Origin: Flavobacteriaceae bacterium CG_4_10_14_3_um_filter_33_47
GTDB lineage: Bacteria > Bacteroidota > Bacteroidia > Flavobacteriales > Flavobacteriaceae
Direction: 5' to 3'
Length of the DNA stretch: 34,301 nucleotides
Assembly (NCBI GenBank): GCA_002784145.1
Contig: PFKE01000105.1
Span: forward strand, 1-34,301
Under the pieces are notes generated by a model, which was given only the letters and a program-made list of their open reading frames with translations, was not told the DNA's origin and ran no database searches. Positions within the stretch are counted from its first letter, which is position 1. Each line of letters starts with the position of its first letter. Positions 26,983 through 34,301 of the stretch are shown here, in pieces. A program made the position numbers and the translations under genes.

Positions 26983-27303
26983 ATGAATCAAATGAGAAAA
27001 AAGGCATTTCACTTAATAGTAGTTTTATTATTGAGTTTGTTTACAAGTACGGCAATGGCAACTGGTAAAAATCTGGTAGCTAAAGATAAACCAAACACAG
27101 AAATTCTAGCAGAAATTAAAACGTTGCTGAATCGTATAGATGAAATTAAAGCCATAGATAAATCCACTTTAAAATCTTCAGAGCGTAAAGAGCTTAGAAA
27201 GGAAGTTAGAGAAATTAAAAAGGAAATAAAAGCGAAAGGCGGTGGTTTATATTTGTCGGCCGGCGCTATAATTATAATTTTACTGGTTTTATTAATTTTA
27301 TAA
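26983..27303 (+). CDS. Small exported or membrane protein with C-terminal membrane helix
   Basis: This 106-residue protein has an N-terminal signal-like helix (AFHLIVVLLLSLFTSTAMA). Next comes a charged helical region of about 60 residues likely to form a coiled coil (KSSERKELRKEVREIKKEI). A glycine hinge and a hydrophobic C-terminal helix (AGAIIIILLVLLIL) end the protein. Residues 3 or 4 upstream of the hydrophobic core give a second possible start at the ATG at 26992. I recognise no domain with known function. It stands alone, with a -7-like TATCTTTA at 26947-26954 upstream and a strong terminator downstream. Confidence 0.75.
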   Translation: MNQMRKKAFHLIVVLLLSLFTSTAMATGKNLVAKDKPNTEILAEIKTLLNRIDEIKAIDKSTLKSSERKELRKEVREIKKEIKAKGGGLYLSAGAIIIILLVLLIL

Positions 27304-27312
27304 TGTTAAAAT

Positions 27313-27339
27313 AAGAAAGCGCCAATTAGGCGCTTTCTT
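27313..27339. terminator. Bidirectional rho-independent terminator
   Basis: AAGAAAGCGCC (27313-27323) pairs perfectly with GGCGCTTTCTT (27329-27339) around AATTA. The GC-rich core with A and T flanks serves both convergent genes. Confidence 0.93.
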
Positions 27340-27356
27340 TATGCTTTCTGTGTTGA

Positions 27357-27845
27357 TTAAAACTGATATCGAATACTAAATGCAATATCAAAATCTAAAT
27401 CATCATTGTTTAAATTATCATTACCAAAACCTAATTCAGGTCTAAAATCTAAAGACAATAATAATGGAATATCAAAGGCATATTCAATACCTATGTCTCC
27501 AGCGGCGTAAAAAAAGGTGTCGTTAACTCCATCTAAGCTCTTTTTACCATCAAAAGAACCAAGACCCCCACCAGCACCAACATACCAATTAAAATTGCCA
27601 TCAAGGTTGTAAACCCATTGATACAATCCTGTGAGTTTAAAACCGTCATAATCATTGCCATTTCTCCAACCTAAATCTAATTCTAAACGGTTAGCATCGC
27701 CTAAGGCACGTTGATATGAAACCTCTGCACCCATACCGTCACTATCTCCTAAACGTAATCCAATGGCGTTTTCTGAAATGGTTTGTGCATTTGATACTGC
27801 TGTAAATCCAATAAAAATAATGACAATTAAAAATAATTTTTTCAT
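27357..27845 (-). CDS. Small outer-membrane beta-barrel protein
   Basis: This 162-residue protein has a signal peptide (LFLIVIIFIGFTAVSNAQ) and about eight amphipathic strands. Examples are AEVSYQRALGDANRLELDLG and GFKLTGLYQWVYNLDGNFNW. It ends in FSIRYQF, a typical C-terminal aromatic beta-signal. The size and strand count fit an OmpA-transmembrane-like or OmpW-like eight-stranded barrel. No peptidoglycan-binding domain is present. Its specific role is unknown. Confidence 0.82.
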   Translation of the reverse strand: MKKLFLIVIIFIGFTAVSNAQTISENAIGLRLGDSDGMGAEVSYQRALGDANRLELDLGWRNGNDYDGFKLTGLYQWVYNLDGNFNWYVGAGGGLGSFDGKKSLDGVNDTFFYAAGDIGIEYAFDIPLLLSLDFRPELGFGNDNLNNDDLDFDIAFSIRYQF

Positions 27846-27958
27846 AAGTTAAAAAGTTTTTAGTTACTATTCTATATACGGACTTATTTAAAAAAAAGCC
27901 CATATTTTTATTTCTTATTTCTCAAAAACAAAAATAACGCCAAAAATGTATTTATATT

Positions 27959-27966
27959 TAGCTTTG
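27959..27966 (+). promoter_or_regulatory. Candidate -7 element for the FAD/Fe-S dehydrogenase
   Basis: TAGCTTTG matches TAnnTTTG exactly and lies 30 bases before the ATG at 27997. I do not see a clear -33 TTG. Confidence 0.4.
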
Positions 27967-27996
27967 TAATAGATTTTAAATTTAGTTATTAAACTT

Positions 27997-30918
27997 ATGG
28001 TGTTAACGCCTCATTTACAGGTATTAAATAAATCTCTTTCAGGTGAATTATTTTATGACAGTTTAATAAAATCCATATATGCCACAGATGCATCCGTTTA
28101 TAGAATGCTTCCTTTGGCAGTTGCATATCCAAAAGATGAGGACGATATAAAAAAACTGATACATTTTGCCAGAAAACACAACACATCATTAATTCCCAGA
28201 ACGGCCGGAACATCCTTAGCAGGCCAATGTGTTGGCAATGGAATAGTGGTAGATGTTTCAAAACATTTTACCAGAATTTTAGAGATTGATGAAATGGAAC
28301 AAACCATTACAGTTCAACCTGGAGTGGTGCGCGACGAACTCAATAACTATTTAAAACCGTTTGGGTTATTCTTTAGTCCTAATACATCCACCTCAAACCG
28401 TTGCATGATTGGAGGCATGGTTGGAAATAACTCTTCTGGAACTACTTCCATCAAATACGGTGTGACCAGAGATAAGGTTTTAGAACTTCAAACTATTTTA
28501 AGTGATGGAAGTGAAGCAACTTTTAAAGAATTGTCACATATTGAATTTAAAAGTAAGACTAACGAAACCTCACTTGAAGGACATATTTATAAAACAATTT
28601 ATGAAGAATTGTCACCTAAAGATGTTCAGCAACACATACAAGAAAACTTTCCAAAGCCAGAAATACACCGTAGAAATACAGGTTATGCCATTGATGAATT
28701 AATCAAGTCTGAAGTATTCTCAAACCATGGAAACCCATTTAATATGTGTCATTTGCTTGCAGGTAGTGAAGGTACGCTAGCATTTACAACAGCCATTAAA
28801 CTAAAACTTGATAGAATCTTAAAAAAAGAATCCGTGATGGTTTTAGCACATTTTTCGAGTATTGAAAATTGCTTAAAGGCAGTCGAACCACTGATGCAAC
28901 ACGATTTATTTACATGTGAAATGATGGACAAAACCATCTTAGACTGCACTAAACATAATAAAACACAGCAAGCAAACAGAGCCTTTATTGAAGGAGATCC
29001 CAAAGCTATTTTAATGTGTGAAGTTAAAGGAGATTCACTGCAAGAAGCTGAAATGCAAGCTAATGTATTAATTTTAGATTTAAAAAACAGCGCTTTAAGT
29101 TATGCTTACCCAAAATTGATCGGCGATGAAATTGAGAGAGCAGTACAGTTGCGTAATGCCGGTTTAGGCTTGTTGGGCAATATTATAGGCGACAAGAAAT
29201 CAGCGGCTTGTATAGAAGATACAGCCGTTGCATTACCAGATTTAGCTAATTACATTCATGATTTTACAGCTTTAATGAAAAGCCATCATCAAGATGTTAT
29301 TTATTATGCACATGCTGGTGCCGGTGAATTGCATTTGCGCCCAACGTTAAATTTAAAAAAGAGTGAAGATGTTAAACTATTTCGAAAAATTACTACGGAT
29401 GTTGCCCATCTTGTAAAGAAATATAAAGGTTCTATGAGTGGTGAGCATGGGGATGGAATTGTAAGAGCTGAATTTATTTCGTTGATGATTGGTGAAGCAA
29501 ATTACCATATTTTAAAGCGTATTAAAACGGCCTTTGACCCTGACAATGTATTAAATCCTGGAAAAATAGTAGATTCATTTCCTATGGACAAATCCTTACG
29601 TTATGAACCAGATAGAAAGGAGCCAGAAATTAAAACCTTGTTAGATTTTTCCTCATCATTAGGAATTCTTCGCGAAACTGAAAAATGTAATGGTTCTGGA
29701 GATTGTAGAAAATTACCTGAGTTTGGTGGCACCATGTGCCCAAGTTACAGAGCTACCAGAAATGAAAAAGACACCACAAGAGCCAGAGCCAATGCCTTGC
29801 GTGAGTTTTTAACACATTCAAACAAACCCAATAAATTCAATCATCAAGAACTTAAAGAGGTTTTCGATTTGTGCTTAAGTTGTAAAGCCTGCGCCAGTGA
29901 ATGTCCAAGTAGTGTGGATGTGGCCAGTTTAAAAGCAGAGTTTCAATATCAATATCAAAAAGAAAATGGTGTGTCCTTGAGAACCAAATTGTTTGCTTTT
30001 AATAACCAATGCAATCAATTGGGAAGTCAGTTTCCAAAGCTTACAAATTTTATGTTTTCAAATACCTTAACAGCATCATTCATAAAAAAAATAGTTGGAA
30101 TTGCCCAAGAAAGAAGTCTGCCGTTAATATCAAATAAAAGTTTAAGTAAACACATACAATTAACCGATAAACAAAATGTTAATAAAAAATATATTAAATC
30201 AGTATATTTTTTTAATGATGAGTTTACCAATTTTTTAGATACCTCTGTTGGTTTAGATACCTTAGCACTTTTAGAAGCATTAAACTATGAAGTAAAATTT
30301 ATAAATCACGAAGAATCCGGACGTGCCTTTATCTCAAAAGGATTATTAGAGCAAGCCAAAGCATTAGCCAATAAAAACGTGTTTATTTTCAAAGATATTA
30401 TTTCTAAAGAAACCCCATTAGTAGGCATAGAACCCTCGGCTATTTTATCGTTTAAAGACGACTATTTAAAATTAGCAGACAACAAAGTTTCGGCAGAGCT
30501 TATTGCCAAAAACACCTTTTTAATAGAAGAGTTTCTCCAAAAGGAAATTGAATTAGGGAATATTAAATCAGAACAATTTACAAAAGAAGCAAAAACCATC
30601 AAGTTTCATGGGCATTGTCATCAAAAGGCCTTGAGCAATCAAATGTCTAGTTTTGCAGTTTTAAATTTACCCGAAAATTACAAGGTTACTATCATACCAA
30701 GCGGATGCTGTGGTATGGCTGGAAGTTTTGGGTATGAAAAGGAACATTATGAGGTTAGCATGGCTATTGGAGAACAAACGCTTTTTCCAGCCATAAAAAA
30801 GGCCTCAAAAGACACTATTATTGCAGCCAATGGTACCAGTTGTAGGCATCAAATCAAAGATGGTACTCAGCGTATGGCGTATCATCCCATAACCATTTTA
30901 AGGCAAGCATTAATCTAA
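27997..30918 (+). CDS. FAD-linked oxidase with 4Fe-4S and CCG domains, YdiJ/GlcDF-like
   Basis: This 973-residue protein combines an FAD-binding PCMH domain (about 40-215; RTAGTSLAGQCVG, MIGGMVGNNSSGTTS), an FAD-oxidase C-terminal domain (about 220-525, ending GEHGDGIVRAEF and NPGKIVDSFP), a ferredoxin-like region and a C-terminal CCG domain. The cluster motifs are CNGSGDC, MCPSYRATRNEKDTTRAR and CLSCKACASECPSSVD. The CCG part has FHGHCHQKAL and IPSGCCGMAGSFG. This layout is that of E. coli YdiJ-type D-2-hydroxyacid (D-2-hydroxyglutarate) dehydrogenases and of fused GlcD-GlcF. No signal peptide is visible, so it is cytosolic or membrane-peripheral. The exact hydroxyacid is not determined. Confidence 0.9.
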   Translation: MVLTPHLQVLNKSLSGELFYDSLIKSIYATDASVYRMLPLAVAYPKDEDDIKKLIHFARKHNTSLIPRTAGTSLAGQCVGNGIVVDVSKHFTRILEIDEMEQTITVQPGVVRDELNNYLKPFGLFFSPNTSTSNRCMIGGMVGNNSSGTTSIKYGVTRDKVLELQTILSDGSEATFKELSHIEFKSKTNETSLEGHIYKTIYEELSPKDVQQHIQENFPKPEIHRRNTGYAIDELIKSEVFSNHGNPFNMCHLLAGSEGTLAFTTAIKLKLDRILKKESVMVLAHFSSIENCLKAVEPLMQHDLFTCEMMDKTILDCTKHNKTQQANRAFIEGDPKAILMCEVKGDSLQEAEMQANVLILDLKNSALSYAYPKLIGDEIERAVQLRNAGLGLLGNIIGDKKSAACIEDTAVALPDLANYIHDFTALMKSHHQDVIYYAHAGAGELHLRPTLNLKKSEDVKLFRKITTDVAHLVKKYKGSMSGEHGDGIVRAEFISLMIGEANYHILKRIKTAFDPDNVLNPGKIVDSFPMDKSLRYEPDRKEPEIKTLLDFSSSLGILRETEKCNGSGDCRKLPEFGGTMCPSYRATRNEKDTTRARANALREFLTHSNKPNKFNHQELKEVFDLCLSCKACASECPSSVDVASLKAEFQYQYQKENGVSLRTKLFAFNNQCNQLGSQFPKLTNFMFSNTLTASFIKKIVGIAQERSLPLISNKSLSKHIQLTDKQNVNKKYIKSVYFFNDEFTNFLDTSVGLDTLALLEALNYEVKFINHEESGRAFISKGLLEQAKALANKNVFIFKDIISKETPLVGIEPSAILSFKDDYLKLADNKVSAELIAKNTFLIEEFLQKEIELGNIKSEQFTKEAKTIKFHGHCHQKALSNQMSSFAVLNLPENYKVTIIPSGCCGMAGSFGYEKEHYEVSMAIGEQTLFPAIKKASKDTIIAANGTSCRHQIKDGTQRMAYHPITILRQALI

Positions 30919-30948
30919 TTTTTTTGAAGTATTTAGCAACAACAATTT

Positions 30949-30977
30949 TTGTTTCTCTTAGAATAAATTTACTTTAG
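30949..30977 (+). promoter_or_regulatory. Promoter of aroC
   Basis: TTG at 30949-30951, an 18-base spacer, then TACTTTAG at 30970-30977. This fits the Bacteroidetes TTG-N17-23-TAnnTTTG promoter with one mismatch. Transcription would begin about 10 bases before the ATG at 30995. Confidence 0.55.
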
Positions 30978-30994
30978 CAACAAAATTATTTTTT

Positions 30995-32059
30995 ATGGCA
31001 GGAAATTCCTTTGGAAAACTATTCAAATTAACCACATATGGAGAATCGCATGGTCCTGCTTTAGGAGGTGTTATTGATGGTTGTCCGGCTGGAATAACAT
31101 TAGATTTAGAGGCCATTCAGCAAGAATTGGACCGAAGAAAACCAGGACAATCTTCCATTGTTACCCAACGAAAAGAACCCGATACGGTTACATTTCACTC
31201 AGGAATTTTTGAAGGCATAACCACTGGAATGTCCATTGGCTTTGTTATAGAAAATACCAATCAAAAATCTCATGATTACTCTCATATTAAAGACAGTTAT
31301 CGGCCAAGTCACGCCGATTATGTGTATGATAAAAAATATGGGGTAAGAGATTACAGAGGTGGCGGACGAAGCTCTGCAAGAGAAACTGCTTGTCGCGTGG
31401 TTGCTGGCGCTATTGCCAGGCAAATGCTCAAAGACGTCCAAATTAAAGCCTATGTTTCTGCCGTAGGCACTATGAAACTTAATAGACCTTATCAGGAGTT
31501 AGACCTAAACAATACAGAAACCAATATAGTACGTTGTCCAGATTCAGACATGGCTTCAAAAATGGAAACATATATCAAAGAAGTTCGAGCTAAAGGCGAT
31601 ACAGTTGGTGGTATTGTAAGCTGTGTTATCAAACATGTTCCCGTTGGTTTGGGCGAACCTGTTTTTGATAAATTACATGCCGAATTGGGTAAAGCTATGC
31701 TATCCATTAATGCTGTAAAAGGTTTTGAATATGGCAGTGGTTTTGCAGGCAGCACCATGTATGGCAGCCAGCATAACGATGCTTTTAATGCCGATGGCAC
31801 CACAAGAACCAACTTTTCTGGAGGCATTCAAGGTGGTATTAGTAATGGCATGGATATCTACTTTAATGTAGCATTTAAACCAGTGGCAACACTCATTCAA
31901 AAATATGAAACCATCGATAAAGATGGTAACTATGTAGAAATGCAAGGAAAAGGGCGCCATGACCCTTGTGTGGTTCCAAGAGCGGTGCCTATTGTTGAAG
32001 CCATGGCAGCGTTGGTTATAGCAGATTTTTGGTTGCAAAATAAAGTGGCCAATTTGTAG
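30995..32059 (+). CDS. aroC: Chorismate synthase
   Basis: This 354-residue enzyme converts 5-enolpyruvylshikimate-3-phosphate to chorismate using reduced FMN, in the last common step of aromatic amino-acid synthesis. The N-terminus ([20 protein letters not shown]), DRRKPGQSS, the central [14 protein letters not shown] and [17 protein letters not shown] are hallmark motifs. The length is normal. It stands alone behind its own promoter. Its stop codon lies at the left edge of repeat copy 2. Confidence 0.98.
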   Translation: MAGNSFGKLFKLTTYGESHGPALGGVIDGCPAGITLDLEAIQQELDRRKPGQSSIVTQRKEPDTVTFHSGIFEGITTGMSIGFVIENTNQKSHDYSHIKDSYRPSHADYVYDKKYGVRDYRGGGRSSARETACRVVAGAIARQMLKDVQIKAYVSAVGTMKLNRPYQELDLNNTETNIVRCPDSDMASKMETYIKEVRAKGDTVGGIVSCVIKHVPVGLGEPVFDKLHAELGKAMLSINAVKGFEYGSGFAGSTMYGSQHNDAFNADGTTRTNFSGGIQGGISNGMDIYFNVAFKPVATLIQKYETIDKDGNYVEMQGKGRHDPCVVPRAVPIVEAMAALVIADFWLQNKVANL

Positions 32060-32123
32060 CTATTTCCTGCTTTCGGCAGTCGCTCTCTGCGAGGAGCTCC
32101 AACAAATGCCTCAATCAGGGCTA
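32057..32123. repeat. Dispersed cruciform repeat, copy 2
   Basis: This copy shares GCTTTCGGCAGTCGCT (32069-32084) and a 23-base segment (32094-32116) with copy 1 at 11991-12077. Pairing arms are TAGC/GCTA (32057-32060 and 32120-32123), CCTG/CAGG (32066-32069 and 32116-32119), GGCA/TGCC (32075-32078 and 32107-32110), and a short inner stem near 32082-32097. The inner stem and outer arms differ from copy 1 but still pair. It begins within the aroC stop codon. Confidence 0.75.
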
Positions 32124-32153
32124 GGGTGTAGTCTTCAATCATTAAAATATCAG

Positions 32154-32165
32154 TCTAAATTTAGA
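32154..32165. promoter_or_regulatory. 12-base palindrome before the symporter gene
   Basis: TCTAAATTTAGA is a perfect palindrome ending 8 bases before the symporter ATG. It overlaps a -7-like TAGATTTA, so it could be an operator. A 12-base AT-rich palindrome can also arise by chance. Confidence 0.3.
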
Positions 32166-32173
32166 TTTATCAT

Positions 32174-33619
32174 ATGAAAAAATTAGCATTGCATTGGAAA
32201 ATATTAATAGGAATGACCCTTGGTATTATATGGGCTTTATTATCAAGTTCATTAGGATGGAGTGCTTTTACCATTAACTGGATTGATCCATTTGGTACTA
32301 TTTTTATAAACCTTTTAAAGCTTATCGCAGTACCGCTAGTGTTATTTTCTATCATTAGTGGTGTTGCCAATATTGGTGATCCTGCCAGTTTAGGACGCAT
32401 GGGCGGCAAGACACTCCTTATTTATCTCATTACCACAGTCATGGCAATTTCCCTAGGCTTGTTGTTAGTTAATGTTATAAAACCTGGAAAGTTAATTGAT
32501 GAACAGAGTAGAATAGACAATAGAATTAGCTATGAAATCTGGGCAAGTTCACAAGGTTATCAAATTAAAGATGGCATCAATTATCTACAAGATCCAGCAT
32601 TTTTTGAGCGTGCTCAGGAAATTTCAAAATTATCAAAGGTTGAATTAAAAGAAGCTTCGGTTTCAGATAAATTAGAAAAGGCAACCCAAAGAAAAGAAAC
32701 AACGCCATTACAACCTTTGGTTGATATTGTGCCAGATAACTTTTTTTATTCTCTGTCTAATAACGGATTGATGTTGCAAATTATCTTTTTTGCCATTTTT
32801 TTCGGCGTTTGTTTATTGTTTATACCCAACGAGAAATCTCAACCTGTTTTAAGCCTAGTTGATGGTATTAATGAGGTCTTTTTAAAAATGGTTGATATAG
32901 TGATGCAGGCTGCACCTTTTTTTGTTTTTGCCTTATTGGCTGGTGTGGTAAGCAAAATGGCTGGAGATGATATTGGTAAAGTGGTCGAAATTTTTAAAGG
33001 TTTGAGTTGGTATTCATTAACTGTTTTAATAGGGCTTTTACTCATGATATTTGTGGTATATCCAAGCATCTTAAAAGCATTTGTTAAAAAAATATCTTAC
33101 AAAGGGTTTTTTAAAGCCATGAGTCCGGCGCAAACCTTAGCCTTTTCAACCTCCAGTAGTGCGGCTACCTTGCCGGTCACTATGGAATGTGTTGAGCAAA
33201 ACCTTGGGATCAATAAAAAAATAAGCAGTTTTGTGTTGCCCATTGGTGCTACTGTTAATATGGATGGCACCAGTTTATATCAAGCGGTTGCGGTTATTTT
33301 CTTAGCACAAATGCATATGATAGATTTAACCTTTCAACAACAAATAGTCATTGTTCTTACCACAACCTTGGCATCTATTGGGTCTGCAGCTGTACCCAGT
33401 GCAGGTTTGGTCATGCTTATTATTGTGTTAGATTCTGTGGGTTTAAATCCCGCTTGGATAGCCATTATTTTTCCGGTAGATAGAATTTTAGATATGTTTA
33501 GAACCGTGGTGAATGTAACGGGCGATGCTACGGTTTGTACTATCATTGCAGATGGAGAACATATGTTGGATTATATTGATGAGAAAGATCCAACGGAAAC
33601 CTTCGATTTAGATTCTTAA
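32174..33619 (+). CDS. Dicarboxylate/amino-acid:cation symporter (DAACS family)
   Basis: This 481-residue inner-membrane protein belongs to the glutamate/aspartate/C4-dicarboxylate transporter family (GltP, DctA). It has multiple hydrophobic helices, a serine-rich re-entrant loop (STSSSAATLPVTMEC) and the cation-site motif GATVNMDGTSLYQAV. A second hairpin (GSAAVPSAGLVMLIIVLDSV) and the C-terminal MFRTVVNVTGDATVCTII complete the core. The family uses Na+ or H+ to import acidic substrates. An insertion of about 80 hydrophilic residues (about 110-190) after the third helix is longer than I expect. The substrate is not resolved. Confidence 0.92.
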   Translation: MKKLALHWKILIGMTLGIIWALLSSSLGWSAFTINWIDPFGTIFINLLKLIAVPLVLFSIISGVANIGDPASLGRMGGKTLLIYLITTVMAISLGLLLVNVIKPGKLIDEQSRIDNRISYEIWASSQGYQIKDGINYLQDPAFFERAQEISKLSKVELKEASVSDKLEKATQRKETTPLQPLVDIVPDNFFYSLSNNGLMLQIIFFAIFFGVCLLFIPNEKSQPVLSLVDGINEVFLKMVDIVMQAAPFFVFALLAGVVSKMAGDDIGKVVEIFKGLSWYSLTVLIGLLLMIFVVYPSILKAFVKKISYKGFFKAMSPAQTLAFSTSSSAATLPVTMECVEQNLGINKKISSFVLPIGATVNMDGTSLYQAVAVIFLAQMHMIDLTFQQQIVIVLTTTLASIGSAAVPSAGLVMLIIVLDSVGLNPAWIAIIFPVDRILDMFRTVVNVTGDATVCTIIADGEHMLDYIDEKDPTETFDLDS

Positions 33620-33629
33620 TATTCAATGT

Positions 33630-34301
33630 ATGTCAAATCTTATCATTTCAAATCCAGTCGTTTCTGTAAGTTGGTTGCATTCAAATATAAATGCTGAAAA
33701 TTTAATTATTCTAGATGCCAGCATCCCAAAAGTTACTGGAGATAATGCTTCCAATCTTGAGCTTCAGATCCCTAAGGCTCGTTTTTTCGATTTAAAAATG
33801 GCGTTTAGTAATACTTCTGCACCATTTCCAACCACGTTTCCTTCCGAAGCGCAATTCACAAAATCGGCTCAAGCCTTAGGCATTAATAAAAATAGTGCTA
33901 TTGTGGTTTATGATGAGCAAGGCATTTATTCAAGTGCCAGAGCATGGTGGCTGTTTAAAGCTATGGGCCATGATAATGTTGCTGTTTTAAATGGTGGATT
34001 ACCAGAATGGATTAAAGCTGGTTATAAAACACAATCTAAAATAGAAAACAATGCTAGTATAGGCAATTTTCAAGCCCATTACAAACCAGGATTTATGAAA
34101 TATTTTGATGATGTAAAAATCGCCTCTTCAAAAAAATCTCATCTCATCATGGATGCACGCTCTGAAGCCAGATTTAAAAGTTTGGAAGCCGAACCCAGAG
34201 CAGGTTTAAGAAGTGGTACCATTCCAAATTCTGTTAATTTGCCTTTTGAAGACTTATTAAACGGAAATGTATTGATTTCAGAAGAAGAAATTAAAACTAA
34301 A
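33630..34301 (+). CDS. Sulfurtransferase with two rhodanese domains, truncated by the window edge
   Basis: The frame from the ATG at 33630 stays open for 224 codons to the end of the window. It starts SNLIISNPVVSVSWLHSNIN and contains ILDASIPK, then IVVYDEQGIYSSARAWWLFK and VAVLNGGLPEWIKAGY. A second domain begins near LIMDARSEARFKSLEAEPRA. This is the tandem layout of thiosulfate or 3-mercaptopyruvate sulfurtransferases, which move sulfane sulfur via an active Cys in the second domain. That Cys lies beyond the window, so activity cannot be judged. It is 10 bases after the symporter stop and may be cotranscribed. Confidence 0.9.
   Translation, partial: MSNLIISNPVVSVSWLHSNINAENLIILDASIPKVTGDNASNLELQIPKARFFDLKMAFSNTSAPFPTTFPSEAQFTKSAQALGINKNSAIVVYDEQGIYSSARAWWLFKAMGHDNVAVLNGGLPEWIKAGYKTQSKIENNASIGNFQAHYKPGFMKYFDDVKIASSKKSHLIMDARSEARFKSLEAEPRAGLRSGTIPNSVNLPFEDLLNGNVLISEEEIKTK

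Noticed and set aside
27995-28261. Minus-strand 88-residue frame at the start of the FAD/Fe-S dehydrogenase
   Set aside because: It is antisense to the conserved FAD-binding domain and has no supporting promoter, signal or family features.
31700-32142. Overlapping minus-strand frames opposite aroC and repeat copy 2
   Set aside because: They mirror the conserved chorismate synthase frame and run through the repeat; composition is not protein-like.

Overview
The window looks like chromosomal DNA from a member of the Flavobacteriaceae (Bacteroidetes). The DNA is AT-rich. Several promoters resemble the Bacteroidetes -7 element TAnnTTTG, and there are no obvious Shine-Dalgarno sequences. Many products are typical of the phylum: an ECF sigma/FecR/TonB-dependent receptor operon, a Bacteroidetes-type LptD, an MCE protein, BshA, and several outer-membrane barrels. 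I see no phage genes, transposase, tRNA, rRNA or CRISPR array. Most of the window is ordinary vertically inherited core genome.

Layout. (1) 1-2099: the end of pfkA, then gapA and a BadF-type sugar-kinase-like ATPase. (2) 2198-8471: guaC on the minus strand, a hybrid histidine kinase on the plus strand whose phospho-accepting His is a Tyr, then ridA and lptD on the minus strand. (3) 8559-12890: an envelope and redox cluster on the plus strand: periplasmic amidase, MCE/MlaD-like protein, a membrane-bound 4Fe-4S protein and a soluble CCG-domain protein. A folded repeat separates the last two. (4) 12904-15365: an exported hypothetical protein, a small cytosolic hypothetical protein, and serB. (5) 15400-22695: two divergent operons sharing a 376-base intergenic region. 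The leftward one is ECF sigma-FecR-TonB receptor. The rightward one is thioredoxin-like-ApbE-DUF4266-DUF3570. (6) 22820-27303: a NagZ-like/beta-lactamase-like fusion, bshA, and a small membrane protein. (7) 27357-34301: an outer-membrane barrel on the minus strand, then a large FAD/Fe-S dehydrogenase, aroC, a dicarboxylate or amino-acid symporter and a truncated sulfurtransferase on the plus strand.

Most interesting region. The divergent pair at 15400-22695 reads as one candidate system. The ECF/FecR/receptor operon would sense and import a ligand. The rightward operon encodes an exported thiol protein, the flavin transferase ApbE, a 69-residue lipoprotein (DUF4266) and an outer-membrane barrel (DUF3570). 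The lipoprotein has an EGAS motif resembling an ApbE flavinylation site and ends in GGGCGCN. My hypothesis is that ApbE attaches FMN to this lipoprotein, which works with the barrel in electron transfer at the outer membrane. Two bipartite direct repeats (GGTAGGGTAT-N12-TTGTA) lie in the shared intergenic region and point toward the flavin operon, which makes them candidate ECF promoters.

Other notable signals are a dispersed cruciform repeat present twice (about 11991-12077 and 32057-32123) with different inner stems but conserved pairing, the His-to-Tyr substitution in the kinase, and strong inverted repeats at the ends of several transcription units.
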